A stretch of DNA of 64,000 bases. Origin: an uncultured Paracoccaceae bacterium (GTDB lineage: Bacteria > Pseudomonadota > Alphaproteobacteria > Rhodobacterales > Rhodobacteraceae). Shown here one piece after another: positions 1 through 7,761 of this stretch. Below the pieces are notes generated by a model, which worked only from the letters and a program-made list of their open reading frames with translations, was not told the DNA's origin and did no database searches. Within the stretch, counting starts at the first letter, position 1. Each line of letters starts with the position of its first letter. Where the stretch lies: positions 62,001-126,000 of the forward strand of contig CANLND010000006.1 in the NCBI GenBank assembly GCA_947492585.1, written 5' to 3'. Position numbers and translations under genes: made by a program.

Positions 1-231
1 GAAGTTCGCGCTTGGCTTTTGTGAAACATCGCTGGTGTCGACCATCACGCCGCAAGCATTGCGCCGGATGCCACCACCCACTGAATGGAAAGACCAGGTA
101 AAAGGCGCGTTGGCCACGGTGCGGTTACAGATCCGCAACGTGTCCGTGATCGCTGCCAACTCTGACAGAACGAACCCTTCACACAGAAGAATGTCGATAT
201 GCCAAGACTTTTGCGATTCAAACACACCCAT
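1..231 (-). CDS. GlxA-family (DJ-1/PfpI + AraC) transcriptional regulator, partial
   Basis: Only the first 77 residues are in the window; the gene runs off the left edge, so it is missing from the ORF track. The reading frame opens with MGVFESQKSW and continues HIDILLCEGFVLSELAA, then TLRICNRTVA and WSFHSVGG. This is the N-terminal DJ-1/PfpI-like (class I amidotransferase-like) domain found in GlxA, CdhR, ArgR and GbdR type AraC activators. The AraC DNA-binding half lies outside the window. It starts 25 bp downstream of the dimethylglycine-dehydrogenase-like gene on the same strand and is probably co-transcribed. A role like that of GbdR, the glycine-betaine/dimethylglycine activator of Pseudomonas, is therefore attractive but is inference from position. 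Confidence 0.8.
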   Translation of the reverse strand, partial: MGVFESQKSWHIDILLCEGFVLSELAAITDTLRICNRTVANAPFTWSFHSVGGGIRRNACGVMVDTSDVSQKPSANF

Positions 232-256
232 TACCTTAACTCCCTATTCAGTACGA

Positions 257-2704
257 TTATGCGCGCAGGCGCTCGTTTTCCGGATCCCACAGGGGTGCGT
301 CTTCTTGCACCACGGCCTTGCATGTCTCACCGAAGATGTTGATCTCCAGCTCGGTGCCCGGCACAGCCAGATCCGCGCGAACAACACCCAAAGCGATCGA
401 GGCGTTTACACGGTAGCCATAGTTGCCCGATGTGGTTTCACCCACGATCTCGCCATCCTTGGAGATGGTCGACATGTAGGGCGCGTCTGAATTAGGCGCG
501 TCTACGATCAGGGTCACAAAGGTCTTCTTGCTGCCTGCCTCGGATTCGGCTGCCAGGGCGGCTTTGCCCGGGAAGTCCTGTTCCTTGTTCAGGCGTACAA
601 AGCGGCCCAGACCGGCTTCGAACATGGTGTAATCGGTGGACAGATCGCCCTTCCATGTCCGGTAGCCTTTTTCGATCCGCATCGAATCCAGCGCGTACAT
701 GCCAAACGGTGTTGCACCTGCTTCGCGGATTGCAGCATAGGCCGCCGCCGCGTTTGCGGTTGGTACGTGAACTTCCCAGCCCAGTTCGCCAACAAACGAC
801 ACACGTGCCAGCAGCGCAGGCTGACCAGCAACAGTGGCGTTTTGCAACGACAGCCAACCCGCCGACAGATCCGCGTCCGAGATACCCGCGAAGAGTTCGC
901 GCGATTTCGGGCCGGTGACCAGCAAGGTGGTGAAGTCTTTGGAGACGTCGGTCAGTTCCAGACCTGCGGGCAGGTTGCGCCACAAGAGTTCATAATCGTG
1001 CCACTGGGCCACGGCTGCAGTCATCAGGGTGAAATCATCATCACCATGACGGATGCAGGACATCTCTGTCACAACGCGGCCACGGGTGTCCGAGAAGTAC
1101 ACCAGATTCATGCGGCCCACTTTGGGCAGAGCACCGGCAACCTGCGTGCGCAGCCATTCCGCCGCACCTTCACCTTTCAGGGTGAAACGCGAGAAGCCAC
1201 ACATGTCGATGACGCCAACGCCGTCACGAACCGCTTCGACTTCGCGCTTAACCGCGGCTGTCCAGGACCCTTCGCGCAGCCATGTTTCTGTGCCCGCTTC
1301 CGATGTGTCTTCACCTTCGGCAGCAAACCAGCAGGCACGCTCCCACCCGTTGAAGGCACCCATTTGTGCGCCATCCGCGACCATACGCTCGTGGTTCGGC
1401 GACAGTTTCTTGTTCCGGCCTGCAGGCCACTGGTGGTGCGGGAAGTGCATGGCATATTCGTGGCCATAGGTTTCCAGCGCCTTGGCGTGGCAGAAGTCGG
1501 CATCCGCGTGGTCGGTGTAGCGGCGGCTGTCCACAGCCCACATGTCCCACTCGGTTTCGCCGTCGATGATCCATTCAGCCATACATTTACCGGCGCCGCC
1601 GGACTGTACGATACCAAAGGTAAAGCTGTGCGCTTCAAAGGCGTTCTTAACACCGGGCATTGGGCCCATCAGTGGCAGGCCATCGGGTGCATAAGGGATG
1701 GGGCCGTTGATGTTGCGGCCGACACCTGCGGTGCCCAGCTGCGGAACCCGCTCCATCGCATCTTCGATGTACCATTCCAGACGGTCCAAATCATCTGGGT
1801 ACAGCTGGAACGAGAAGTCTTCGGGCATTGGATCGTCTTCGGTGACCCAATGCGCTTTACAGTTGCGCTCATAGGGGCCGAGGTTCAGACCATGGGTGTC
1901 CTGACGCAGATAGTACGAGCTGTCCACGTCGCGAACCATCGGCAAGTGCTTACCGGTTTCCTCGGTGAACTTCGCAACGTCTTCGATCCGCTCGGTCAGG
2001 AAGTACTGGTGCGACATGACTGTCAAAGGCACATCACGGCCGCCGAAGGGCTTGAACCATTCGCCGATACGGGCTGCATAGTAGCCACCACAGTTCACAA
2101 CGTAGTCGGCGTGGATGTCGCCTTTGTCGGTGTGAACGATCCAGGTGTTGTCTTCGTTCTGCGTCACGCCGGTGGCAGGGCAGAAACGCTGGATGTTGGC
2201 ACCCAGATCACGCGCGCCTTTGGCCATCGCTTGGGTCAGCTGCGAAGGATCGATGTCGCCGTCAAGCGGATCCCACAGAACAGAATCCAGATCGTGGGTT
2301 TCCAGGAACGGGTAGTACTGCTTGGCCGCTTCTGGCTCCAGCATGTCCATTTGCAGACCCTGGTAACGCGCCATCGATGCTACGCGTTCAAATTCTTTGG
2401 TCCGCTCTTTGGTGTGACCCAAACGCAGAGCGCCTGTGACGTGGTAGTTGATTGGATAATCAACATCTTCCGCCAAGGTGCGGTACATTTCCAGAGAGTA
2501 CCGCTGCATGTTCATCACAGCCCAAGACGCAGAGAAGTTCGGGCAGTTGCCCGCTGCGTGCCAGGTCGAACCTGCTGTCAGCTCGTTCTTTTCGAGCAGA
2601 ACACAATCAGTCCAGCCTTTTTTGGCCAGGTGATACAGTGTGGAAACGCCAACCGCGCCGCCGCCGATAACGACGACCTTTGCGGTTGTGGGAAAATCAG
2701 ACAT
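257..2704 (-). CDS. FAD-dependent dimethylglycine/sarcosine dehydrogenase-like protein with C-terminal GcvT domain
   Basis: This 815-residue oxidoreductase has the two-part architecture of the DMGDH/sarcosine dehydrogenase family. Residues about 1-400 form a DAO-type FAD domain with the Rossmann motif VVVIGGGAVGVS at 10-21. GSTWHAAG at about 45-52 contains the histidine that carries covalent FAD in characterised family members. Residues about 430-800 form an aminomethyltransferase (GcvT/folate-binding) domain ending in a GcvT C-terminal barrel. The family oxidatively removes N-methyl groups from dimethylglycine or sarcosine and passes the one-carbon unit to tetrahydrofolate, or releases formaldehyde. 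Upstream on the same strand are a GFA-type formaldehyde-binding protein and an XRE-cupin regulator; downstream is a GlxA-type regulator. The exact substrate cannot be told from sequence, since Rhodobacterales carry many paralogues. Confidence 0.88.
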   Translation of the reverse strand: MSDFPTTAKVVVIGGGAVGVSTLYHLAKKGWTDCVLLEKNELTAGSTWHAAGNCPNFSASWAVMNMQRYSLEMYRTLAEDVDYPINYHVTGALRLGHTKERTKEFERVASMARYQGLQMDMLEPEAAKQYYPFLETHDLDSVLWDPLDGDIDPSQLTQAMAKGARDLGANIQRFCPATGVTQNEDNTWIVHTDKGDIHADYVVNCGGYYAARIGEWFKPFGGRDVPLTVMSHQYFLTERIEDVAKFTEETGKHLPMVRDVDSSYYLRQDTHGLNLGPYERNCKAHWVTEDDPMPEDFSFQLYPDDLDRLEWYIEDAMERVPQLGTAGVGRNINGPIPYAPDGLPLMGPMPGVKNAFEAHSFTFGIVQSGGAGKCMAEWIIDGETEWDMWAVDSRRYTDHADADFCHAKALETYGHEYAMHFPHHQWPAGRNKKLSPNHERMVADGAQMGAFNGWERACWFAAEGEDTSEAGTETWLREGSWTAAVKREVEAVRDGVGVIDMCGFSRFTLKGEGAAEWLRTQVAGALPKVGRMNLVYFSDTRGRVVTEMSCIRHGDDDFTLMTAAVAQWHDYELLWRNLPAGLELTDVSKDFTTLLVTGPKSRELFAGISDADLSAGWLSLQNATVAGQPALLARVSFVGELGWEVHVPTANAAAAYAAIREAGATPFGMYALDSMRIEKGYRTWKGDLSTDYTMFEAGLGRFVRLNKEQDFPGKAALAAESEAGSKKTFVTLIVDAPNSDAPYMSTISKDGEIVGETTSGNYGYRVNASIALGVVRADLAVPGTELEINIFGETCKAVVQEDAPLWDPENERLRA

Positions 2705-2718
2705 GGTAACTCCCTAGT

Positions 2719-3090
2719 TTAAGTCTGTTGCGGAACATCGTCCGCAATTTGGTAATAGTCGCCCTTGTCGGCGACAAAGATATGCTTGGTCAGCGTCAGG
2801 CCGGTGGGGCCATCAATTGAACCAAGCGAAAAACTGATCGTGTCTTCGTTCTGGGCCTTCCAAAACAGAAACGATCCACACCGTGCGCAGCTGCCGCGTT
2901 CAGCAGAGGCACTGGAGGAAAACCAATTTACAGGACCCGAAATTTTCAGATCCTGTTTGTGCACGTAAGCGGAGGACCAAACGCCACCGGACTGTTTTCG
3001 GCATTGCCCGCAATGGCACATGGATGCGCCCTGCGGCGCGGCCATGACTTCAAACGAGACATCCTGACACAGACAGCTTCCGGTGATCAT
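2719..3090 (-). CDS. GFA (glutathione-dependent formaldehyde-activating / CENP-V) family protein
   Basis: A small zinc protein of 123 residues with the GFA cysteine pattern: SCLC near the start, MCHCGQC at about 24-30 and GSCARCGSF near 72-80. The family includes Gfa of Paracoccus, which promotes S-hydroxymethylglutathione formation from formaldehyde, although many members have unknown substrates. I chose the ATG at 3090 (MITGSCLC) over the ORF-track ATG at 3108. GGAGGGGG lies 7-8 nt before it, and GFA proteins usually begin at this point. It lies between the XRE-cupin regulator and the methylamine dehydrogenase on one strand. That fits a role in dealing with formaldehyde from N-demethylation; this role is inferred from context. 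Confidence 0.82.
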   Translation of the reverse strand: MITGSCLCQDVSFEVMAAPQGASMCHCGQCRKQSGGVWSSAYVHKQDLKISGPVNWFSSSASAERGSCARCGSFLFWKAQNEDTISFSLGSIDGPTGLTLTKHIFVADKGDYYQIADDVPQQT

Positions 3091-3109
3091 GCGCGCCCCC
3101 TCCGTCATC

Positions 3110-3679
3110 TCAGTAAACCGGTGGCGCGATCACCCAGATCGCAACAGCAGGTTCATCGTAGGGGTTTGACCAGCGGTAGGTCTCACCGCGAATGCGGAAA
3201 CTGTCACCGGGGCCGACCGAAAATTGGCGGCCACCGATTTGCAGATCCAAACGGCCCGAAATCACATAGCCCACTTCCTGTGTTGGACGCACAGCGGTGT
3301 CCTGCATCTGTGAATTGGGCCGGAAGGTGGAATGCACCATCTCAAAATCATCGGTGAGATCCGGAGACAGCAATTCTTCGATCAGACCTTCTTCACCAGA
3401 CCCCATCGGGCGGCGCGATCCAGACCGGACAATGTATCCCTGCTCTTCTGCCGGAGCGACCGAATGTGAAAACAACATCGACACCGGCACCTCCAAACAA
3501 GAGGCGATTTTGCGCAGATCCGAGATAGACGGAGCGGACATATCGCGCTCGACCTGACTTAGCCAACCAACCGATCGCTGTAGCCGATCGGCCACCTCCG
3601 AAAGCGTCAACCCCCGTGCCTTTCGCAAAGCCCGAATGTCCACTCCCAGTGTTTCGCGTTGTCGATTGTGCAGATTCAC
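3110..3679 (-). CDS. XRE-family regulator with C-terminal cupin domain
   Basis: A 189-residue regulator. Residues about 14-68 are a helix-turn-helix of the HTH_3 type (LRKARGLTLSEVADRLQRSV, then LSQVERDMSAPSISDLRKIA). Residues about 110-185 are a small cupin (VGYVISGRLDLQIGGRQFSVGPGDSFRI). This layout is shared with PuuR and many amine/amino-acid catabolism repressors, where the cupin senses a small molecule. The start is a GTG at 3679. The stop is 1 bp from the longest possible GFA start, so the two genes are probably one transcript. Upstream are AT-rich palindromes (TGAAATTTTCA) that look like its own operators. Ligand unknown. Confidence 0.85.
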   Translation of the reverse strand: MNLHNRQRETLGVDIRALRKARGLTLSEVADRLQRSVGWLSQVERDMSAPSISDLRKIASCLEVPVSMLFSHSVAPAEEQGYIVRSGSRRPMGSGEEGLIEELLSPDLTDDFEMVHSTFRPNSQMQDTAVRPTQEVGYVISGRLDLQIGGRQFSVGPGDSFRIRGETYRWSNPYDEPAVAIWVIAPPVY

Positions 3680-3692
3680 CCGATTTATCCCG

Positions 3693-3703
3693 TGAAATTT
3701 TCA
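3693..3703. promoter_or_regulatory. Palindromic putative operator 1 for the XRE-cupin gene
   Basis: TGAAATTTTCA lies 14 bp upstream of the XRE-cupin start codon. It is the exact reverse complement of the second site at 3732-3742, centre-to-centre distance 39 bp. Their AT-rich sequence stands out from the GC-rich surroundings. Autoregulatory use is inferred. Confidence 0.5.
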
Positions 3704-3731
3704 GCTTGTTTTTCATCGTGCCTGACCGTCA

Positions 3732-3742
3732 TGAAAATTTCA
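3732..3742. promoter_or_regulatory. Palindromic putative operator 2 for the XRE-cupin gene
   Basis: TGAAAATTTCA, the reverse complement of the site at 3693-3703. A looser third copy (AATTTTTCA) follows near 3758-3766, just before the terminator of the neighbouring msrC gene. Confidence 0.5.
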
Positions 3743-3770
3743 AACTTTTTTTCACGTAATTTTTCAGCCA

Positions 3771-3795
3771 AAAAAAGAGGGGCCACCGGCCCCTC
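3771..3795 (-). terminator. Rho-independent terminator of msrC
   Basis: Read on the minus strand, GAGGGGCC-GGT-GGCCCCTC forms a perfect 8-bp stem with a 3-nt loop, followed by TTTTTT. It lies 27 bp after the msrC stop codon. Confidence 0.88.
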
Positions 3796-3821
3796 AGTCT
3801 CTTTCTATACGCTGTAACCCC

Positions 3822-4277
3822 TTACAGACGCTTGAAAATACGCTCCAGCAAAGAGGCCATTTCCGTCGCATCCTCTTGCGTAAACGCCGCCGGTTGGTCG
3901 CTATCGATGTCTAACACGCCAATAACGACATCAGCGCCGTTTCGCACCGGCAGCACAAGTTCGGATCGTGTGCTTGAAGAACAGGCAATATGCCCTGCAA
4001 ATGCCTCAACATCCTTCACAAGCTGCACATCACCCGTGCGTGCTGCAGCGCCGCATACTCCGCGTGAAAACGGAATTTTGAGGCATCCATGACCGCCTTG
4101 GTAGGGTCCGACCTTCAAAATCTCGGGTTCACTCACCCGATAGAATCCCGTCCAGTCGAATCGCGAATCACTGTGGTGAATTTCACAGGCCAGCGTGGCC
4201 ATCAGCGCCACCTCGTCCGTTTCCCCTTCGGTCAACGCATCAACTGTCTTGTTCAGCTCCACATAGTCCACACGCAT
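3822..4277 (-). CDS. msrC: Free methionine-(R)-sulfoxide reductase (GAF-type fRMsr)
   Basis: A single GAF-domain enzyme of 151 residues that reduces free L-methionine-(R)-sulfoxide in the cytoplasm with thioredoxin as electron donor. The family motifs are intact: GPYQGGHGCLKIPFSRGVCG and GHIACSS. The three redox cysteines fall at residues 65, 75 and 99, spacing 10 and 24, the same as Cys84/94/118 of the E. coli enzyme, so it should be catalytically competent. The gene is on the same strand as the thiolase upstream (80 bp gap with a long hairpin) and ends at a strong terminator. Confidence 0.92.
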   Translation of the reverse strand: MRVDYVELNKTVDALTEGETDEVALMATLACEIHHSDSRFDWTGFYRVSEPEILKVGPYQGGHGCLKIPFSRGVCGAAARTGDVQLVKDVEAFAGHIACSSSTRSELVLPVRNGADVVIGVLDIDSDQPAAFTQEDATEMASLLERIFKRL

Positions 4278-4303
4278 GGGACAGCCTTTCTATTGCATGG
4301 TAT

Positions 4304-4339
4304 CCTGGGTCGTGATCTATGCGTCCACCACGACCCAGG
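4304..4339. repeat. Perfect 11-bp inverted repeat between thiolase and msrC
   Basis: CCTGGGTCGTG (4304-4314) and CACGACCCAGG (4329-4339) are exact reverse complements with a 14-nt spacer. No T-run follows on either strand, so it is not a canonical terminator. It could be an mRNA-stabilising or processing hairpin at the 3' end of the thiolase message, or an operator for msrC. Confidence 0.7.
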
Positions 4340-4357
4340 TGCAAGAGCTGAGGCCTG

Positions 4358-5530
4358 TTAAACCCGCTCAATCGCGATGGCCGTTCCTTCACCACCGCCA
4401 ATGCAGATCGCCGCCACACCCCGTTTCAACCCGCGCTTTTCCAACGCGTTCAGCAAGGTGACCATAATCCGGGCCCCAGACGCGCCGATCGGGTGGCCCA
4501 AGGCGCAGGCGCCGCCGTTCACGTTGACCTTATCACGCGGGATGTTCAGCTCGTGCATAAAGGCCATGGGCACCACAGCAAAAGCCTCGTTCACTTCCCA
4601 AAGATCGACATCGTCAACACTCCAGCCGATCTGGTCCAGCAGCTTTTGTGCAGCAGGAACGGGCGCGGTGGTGAACAATCCCGGGGCCTGCGCGTGGCTG
4701 GCGTGCCCGGCAATGCGCGCGCGCACTGTCAAATCTTGTGCCTTGGCCGCATCAGCCGAGGCCAGAACCAAAGCCGCAGCGCCATCTGAAATAGACGAGG
4801 CATTGGCCGCAGTCACTGTGCCATCCTTGCGAAAGGCCGGACGCAGCTGTGGGATTTTGTCGGGACGGGCAGAACCGGGCTGCTCATCGATCTCTGTGAC
4901 CACATCGCCCTTGCGGGTCGACACAACCACAGGTGCAATTTCATCTGCAAACGCGCCACTCTCTTGGGCCGCTAATGCATTCGACAAAGAGCGCAACGCA
5001 TAGTCATCCTGCGCCTCACGGGTGAATTGGAATGTCTCTGCGCAATCTTCGGCAAAGGTGCCCATCAGGCGGCCCTTGTCATAGGCGTCTTCAAGACCAT
5101 CGAGGAACATATGGTCCACCACGGCGCCGTGTCCCAAACGTGCGCCACCGCGCATTTTAGGCAGCACATATGGTGCATTTGTCATGCTCTCCATACCGCC
5201 GGCAATCATCGTATCGGTGTGCCCCAAAGCAATTTGATCAAAGGCAATCATCGCCGCCTTCATCCCCGAGCCACACATTTTGCTCAATGTCGTGGCGGGG
5301 ACTGTTTCGTCCAGGCCTGCGGCGAATCCCGCCTGTCGTGCGGGAGCTTGTCCTTGCCCCGCAGGCAATACACACCCCATCAGCAGTTCATCTACTGTAT
5401 TTGTCTTCGCATTTTCCAATGCCGCACGAATCGCCACACCTCCCAAAGTGGCTGCGCTAACATCGCTAAATGTGCCCTGAAATCCACCCATTGGGGTTCT
5501 TGCAGCGCCACAGATTAGTACGTCTTTCAT
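4358..5530 (-). CDS. Acetyl-CoA acetyltransferase (thiolase)
   Basis: A 390-residue thiolase of normal family length. The nucleophilic cysteine is Cys86 in LSKMCGSGMKAAM. The GHPIGASGARI histidine motif and the C-terminal CIGGGEGTA loop with the second cysteine are both present. It either condenses two acetyl-CoA to acetoacetyl-CoA (biosynthetic, PhaA/AtoB-like) or cleaves 3-ketoacyl-CoA. The length and start (VLICGAARTPMGGFQGTF) favour the acetoacetyl-CoA type. No phaB or 3-ketoacid CoA-transferase gene is adjacent, so the pathway is open. It diverges from the STAS gene across a 93-bp gap. Confidence 0.88.
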   Translation of the reverse strand: MKDVLICGAARTPMGGFQGTFSDVSAATLGGVAIRAALENAKTNTVDELLMGCVLPAGQGQAPARQAGFAAGLDETVPATTLSKMCGSGMKAAMIAFDQIALGHTDTMIAGGMESMTNAPYVLPKMRGGARLGHGAVVDHMFLDGLEDAYDKGRLMGTFAEDCAETFQFTREAQDDYALRSLSNALAAQESGAFADEIAPVVVSTRKGDVVTEIDEQPGSARPDKIPQLRPAFRKDGTVTAANASSISDGAAALVLASADAAKAQDLTVRARIAGHASHAQAPGLFTTAPVPAAQKLLDQIGWSVDDVDLWEVNEAFAVVPMAFMHELNIPRDKVNVNGGACALGHPIGASGARIMVTLLNALEKRGLKRGVAAICIGGGEGTAIAIERV

Positions 5531-5582
5531 TTAGTTTCCTCCAAGTTTAAGCAATACTAATACCCAATAGTAAGCTTTCAGG

Positions 5583-5606
5583 TCTAGGCTTTGGGTCAAA
5601 CCTAGA
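5583..5606 (+). repeat. Hairpin in the 5' leader of the STAS gene
   Basis: TCTAGG-c-TTTG pairs with CAAACCTAGA around a GGT loop: ten base pairs with a one-base bulge. It ends 7 nt before the AGGAAG ribosome-binding site of the STAS gene. It may be an operator at the divergent promoter or a structure affecting translation of the STAS/kinase pair. Confidence 0.6.
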
Positions 5607-5623
5607 TAAACCAGGAAGAAAAC

Positions 5624-5971
5624 ATGAGCCTGACAAGCAGCAATATCGATGGCGCGCAAATCGTAGCCGTCAATTCTGAACGCATCGATGCGGCAATGGC
5701 AATTCAATTCAAAGAAGACATGCGCGTCCAAACGGAAACCGGTCCCGCCCGTGTCATTCTGGATCTGTCGCAGGTGAAATTCATCGATTCCAGCGGACTG
5801 GGCGCCATTGTCGCGGCCATGAAACAGCTGGGCGGCGCGCGGCGTTTGGATCTGGCCGGCCTGACCCCAGTGGTTGAAAAAGTATTTCGCCTCACACGCA
5901 TGGATACGGTTTTTCAACTATATGCGACGCTAGATGAGGCAACAAACGCCACCGCCGAAACCGGAACCTAA
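5624..5971 (+). CDS. STAS-domain anti-anti-sigma factor
   Basis: A 115-residue single-domain STAS protein of the SpoIIAA/RsbV type. The signature VKFIDSSGLGAIVAAMK carries the serine (DSSG) that is phosphorylated by the partner kinase in characterised systems. It is followed 32 bp later by a HATPase_c kinase-like gene, the usual partner-switch pairing. In such systems unphosphorylated STAS binds the kinase and frees its target. No sigma factor, PP2C phosphatase or sensor gene is next to the pair, so the output is unknown. A good ribosome-binding site (AGGAAG) precedes the ATG. Confidence 0.9.
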   Translation: MSLTSSNIDGAQIVAVNSERIDAAMAIQFKEDMRVQTETGPARVILDLSQVKFIDSSGLGAIVAAMKQLGGARRLDLAGLTPVVEKVFRLTRMDTVFQLYATLDEATNATAETGT

Positions 5972-6003
5972 CTCCATCCGCTCCTATCTCTAAGAGAATC
6001 TCT

Positions 6004-6441
6004 ATGGTTGAAACATTCGCCTGTTCGTTCACGGCCACGGAACTGGAAGCCCGATCCGGGATTTCCGCCGTTGTGGACCAACTAAGGGGGCTTGGCCTCC
6101 CGACCGGGCGTGTCGACGAAGTTCAGATTGTTCTTGCCGAAGCGGTAAACAACGTTGTCGAGCACGCCTATGCAGGGCACACACCCGGCGACGTCAATAT
6201 CCATTGCAATCTAGCCTCAGACCGCCTGACAATCTATGTGCAGGATGCCGGTGCGCCGCTCCCGGACCACCAGCTGCCCATGGGCGCGCCCCAGGACCTG
6301 ACCGGCCCCGTCGAAGACCTGCCCGAAGGTGGATTTGGCTGGTTCCTGATTCACGAGCTGACAAGTGACATTCATTACGAGCGCAGCGAAGGACACAACA
6401 ATCTTCAACTGAGCTTTGAAATTCAAGTCACTCACAACTGA
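6004..6441 (+). CDS. RsbW/SpoIIAB-type anti-sigma serine kinase (HATPase_c)
   Basis: A 145-residue GHKL-fold ATP-binding protein. The N-box is LAEAVNNVVEHAYAG, the G1 box VQDAGAPLP and the G2 box EGGFGWFLIHELTSD. These are typical of RsbW/SpoIIAB family kinases, which phosphorylate a STAS partner and sequester a sigma factor or another target. It lies directly downstream of the STAS gene on the same strand and is presumably co-expressed with it. It converges on hspQ. Confidence 0.88.
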   Translation: MVETFACSFTATELEARSGISAVVDQLRGLGLPTGRVDEVQIVLAEAVNNVVEHAYAGHTPGDVNIHCNLASDRLTIYVQDAGAPLPDHQLPMGAPQDLTGPVEDLPEGGFGWFLIHELTSDIHYERSEGHNNLQLSFEIQVTHN

Positions 6442-6637
6442 CACAGGCGCCGTCAGTCCGGTGATCCTGCGTCCCAGTCTAGCCAGCGGCAGGATCTGGG
6501 CGATCAGGTGTGCATCCCCGAAGCCGCAGGGCCGCGCACAGACGTTTCGAATTCATGACAGCGGCGTTCTGGACGAAGCCAGTGACCCCCGCAAAGTCGG
6601 ATATGCGTGGGGTATCAATGCCCTGTACAGGGCAGCA

Positions 6638-6985
6638 TCAATTCATCTGAAATTGCAGCCCATAGGCCGCACCGTCGAAGGTACCGAACATATCTTTTAC
6701 GTCTGGGTGTTCAACGGGTTCGCCGGAATAATCCGCAACAAGATTTTGCTCTGAGACATAAGCGACATAAAAGCTTTTGTCGTTTTCCGCCAACAGGTGA
6801 TAAAACGGCTGTTCCTTTGGGGGACGGCTGTTTTCAGGAATGGCCTGATACCATTCTTCGGAATTGGAAAACTGCGGATCCACATCAAATACAACGCCCC
6901 GAAAGGGGTGATTGCGGTGGCGCACGACCTGGCCCAATTTGTATTTTGCATGTGTTCTGAGCATATGATCTCTACTTTCGTGCAT
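6638..6985 (-). CDS. hspQ: Heat shock protein HspQ
   Basis: A 115-residue HspQ/YccV-type protein. Diagnostic blocks are KYKLGQVVRHRNHPFRGVVFDVDPQF, QPFYHLLAEND and VAYVSEQNLVADYSGEP. In E. coli HspQ binds hemimethylated oriC DNA and acts as a Lon protease specificity enhancer. The first ATG (6985) and a second in-frame ATG (6964, MLRTHAKYKLG) are both possible; relatives often start near the latter. No terminator is obvious in the 195 bp between it and the convergent kinase gene. Confidence 0.92.
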   Translation of the reverse strand: MHESRDHMLRTHAKYKLGQVVRHRNHPFRGVVFDVDPQFSNSEEWYQAIPENSRPPKEQPFYHLLAENDKSFYVAYVSEQNLVADYSGEPVEHPDVKDMFGTFDGAAYGLQFQMN

Positions 6986-7171
6986 CTACCCTACCGCAAA
7001 TCACCCGATAAAGTCCAATTCTAGACATATTTTTACAAGGAAACAGACTGTGTATTTCAGCGGGACAGTGCCGATTGGCCCCCGCATTCGGCGACTTCCG
7101 CATTGAGGTGTGAAAAATGGTTCCTATCTCAATCCGATCTTGTAAACTAAGACAAAACAAAAGGCAGGCAG

Positions 7172-7759
7172 ATGAGCAGAGTTTTTTGCGCCATGATCGT
7201 GGTGCTGCTGGTGGCGTCCTGTGGTGGTGGCGGAAGCACACCGCCGCGCAATCTGGACAATGCCTGTAGTATTGTGTCTCAGCGCCCCGAATACCTGAAG
7301 GCGTTTCGCGCCACTGAACGCAAATGGGGCGTCCCCGTGCATGTTCAGATGGCAACCATCCATCAAGAGAGCAAATTCAGGTCGGACGCCCGTACCCCAC
7401 ATAAATACCTGTTAGGGGTCATTCCTAACGGCCGCCAATCCAGTGCCTTTGGGTACAGTCAGGCGTTAGATGGCACTTGGGACGATTACAAACGTGCCAC
7501 CGGTCGCAATTTCGCCCGGCGGGATCGGATCAAAGACGCGACGGATTTTATGGGCTGGTACATGTCCCAATCCAAAGAGCGCAACGGCATTTCGCTTTAT
7601 GATGCCCGCAACCAATATCTGGCTTACCACGAAGGGCACAGCGGCTATGCCCGTGGGTCTTATCGTTCAAAATCCTGGCTGTTGCGCGTGGCCGGTCAGG
7701 TGGAGAGCAGATCACAACGGTATCAGACCCAGCTGACAACCTGCCGACGCTTCAGATAA
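7172..7759 (+). CDS. Lytic transglycosylase-like lipoprotein
   Basis: A 195-residue exported protein. The N-terminus has a lipoprotein signal with lipobox LLVASC (Cys at about 16), followed by a glycine-rich linker. The rest resembles a soluble lytic transglycosylase (lysozyme-like) domain: VQMATIHQESKF supplies the expected catalytic glutamate, and SSAFGYSQALDGTWDDYK matches the second SLT motif. It should sit in the outer membrane facing peptidoglycan and cleave or bind glycan strands. It is a stand-alone gene ending at a shared bidirectional terminator with lolA. Confidence 0.85.
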   Translation: MSRVFCAMIVVLLVASCGGGGSTPPRNLDNACSIVSQRPEYLKAFRATERKWGVPVHVQMATIHQESKFRSDARTPHKYLLGVIPNGRQSSAFGYSQALDGTWDDYKRATGRNFARRDRIKDATDFMGWYMSQSKERNGISLYDARNQYLAYHEGHSGYARGSYRSKSWLLRVAGQVESRSQRYQTQLTTCRRFR

Positions 7760-7761
7760 AC

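Noticed and set aside
767-2722. 651-aa plus-strand ORF opposite the dimethylglycine-dehydrogenase-like gene
   Set aside because: It is the antisense shadow of a gene with clear FAD and GcvT motifs; low-complexity composition and no recognisable domain.
6416-6754. 112-aa plus-strand ORF between the HATPase gene and hspQ
   Set aside because: It overlaps the end of the kinase gene and the 3' part of hspQ, has no ribosome-binding site and no family-like motif.
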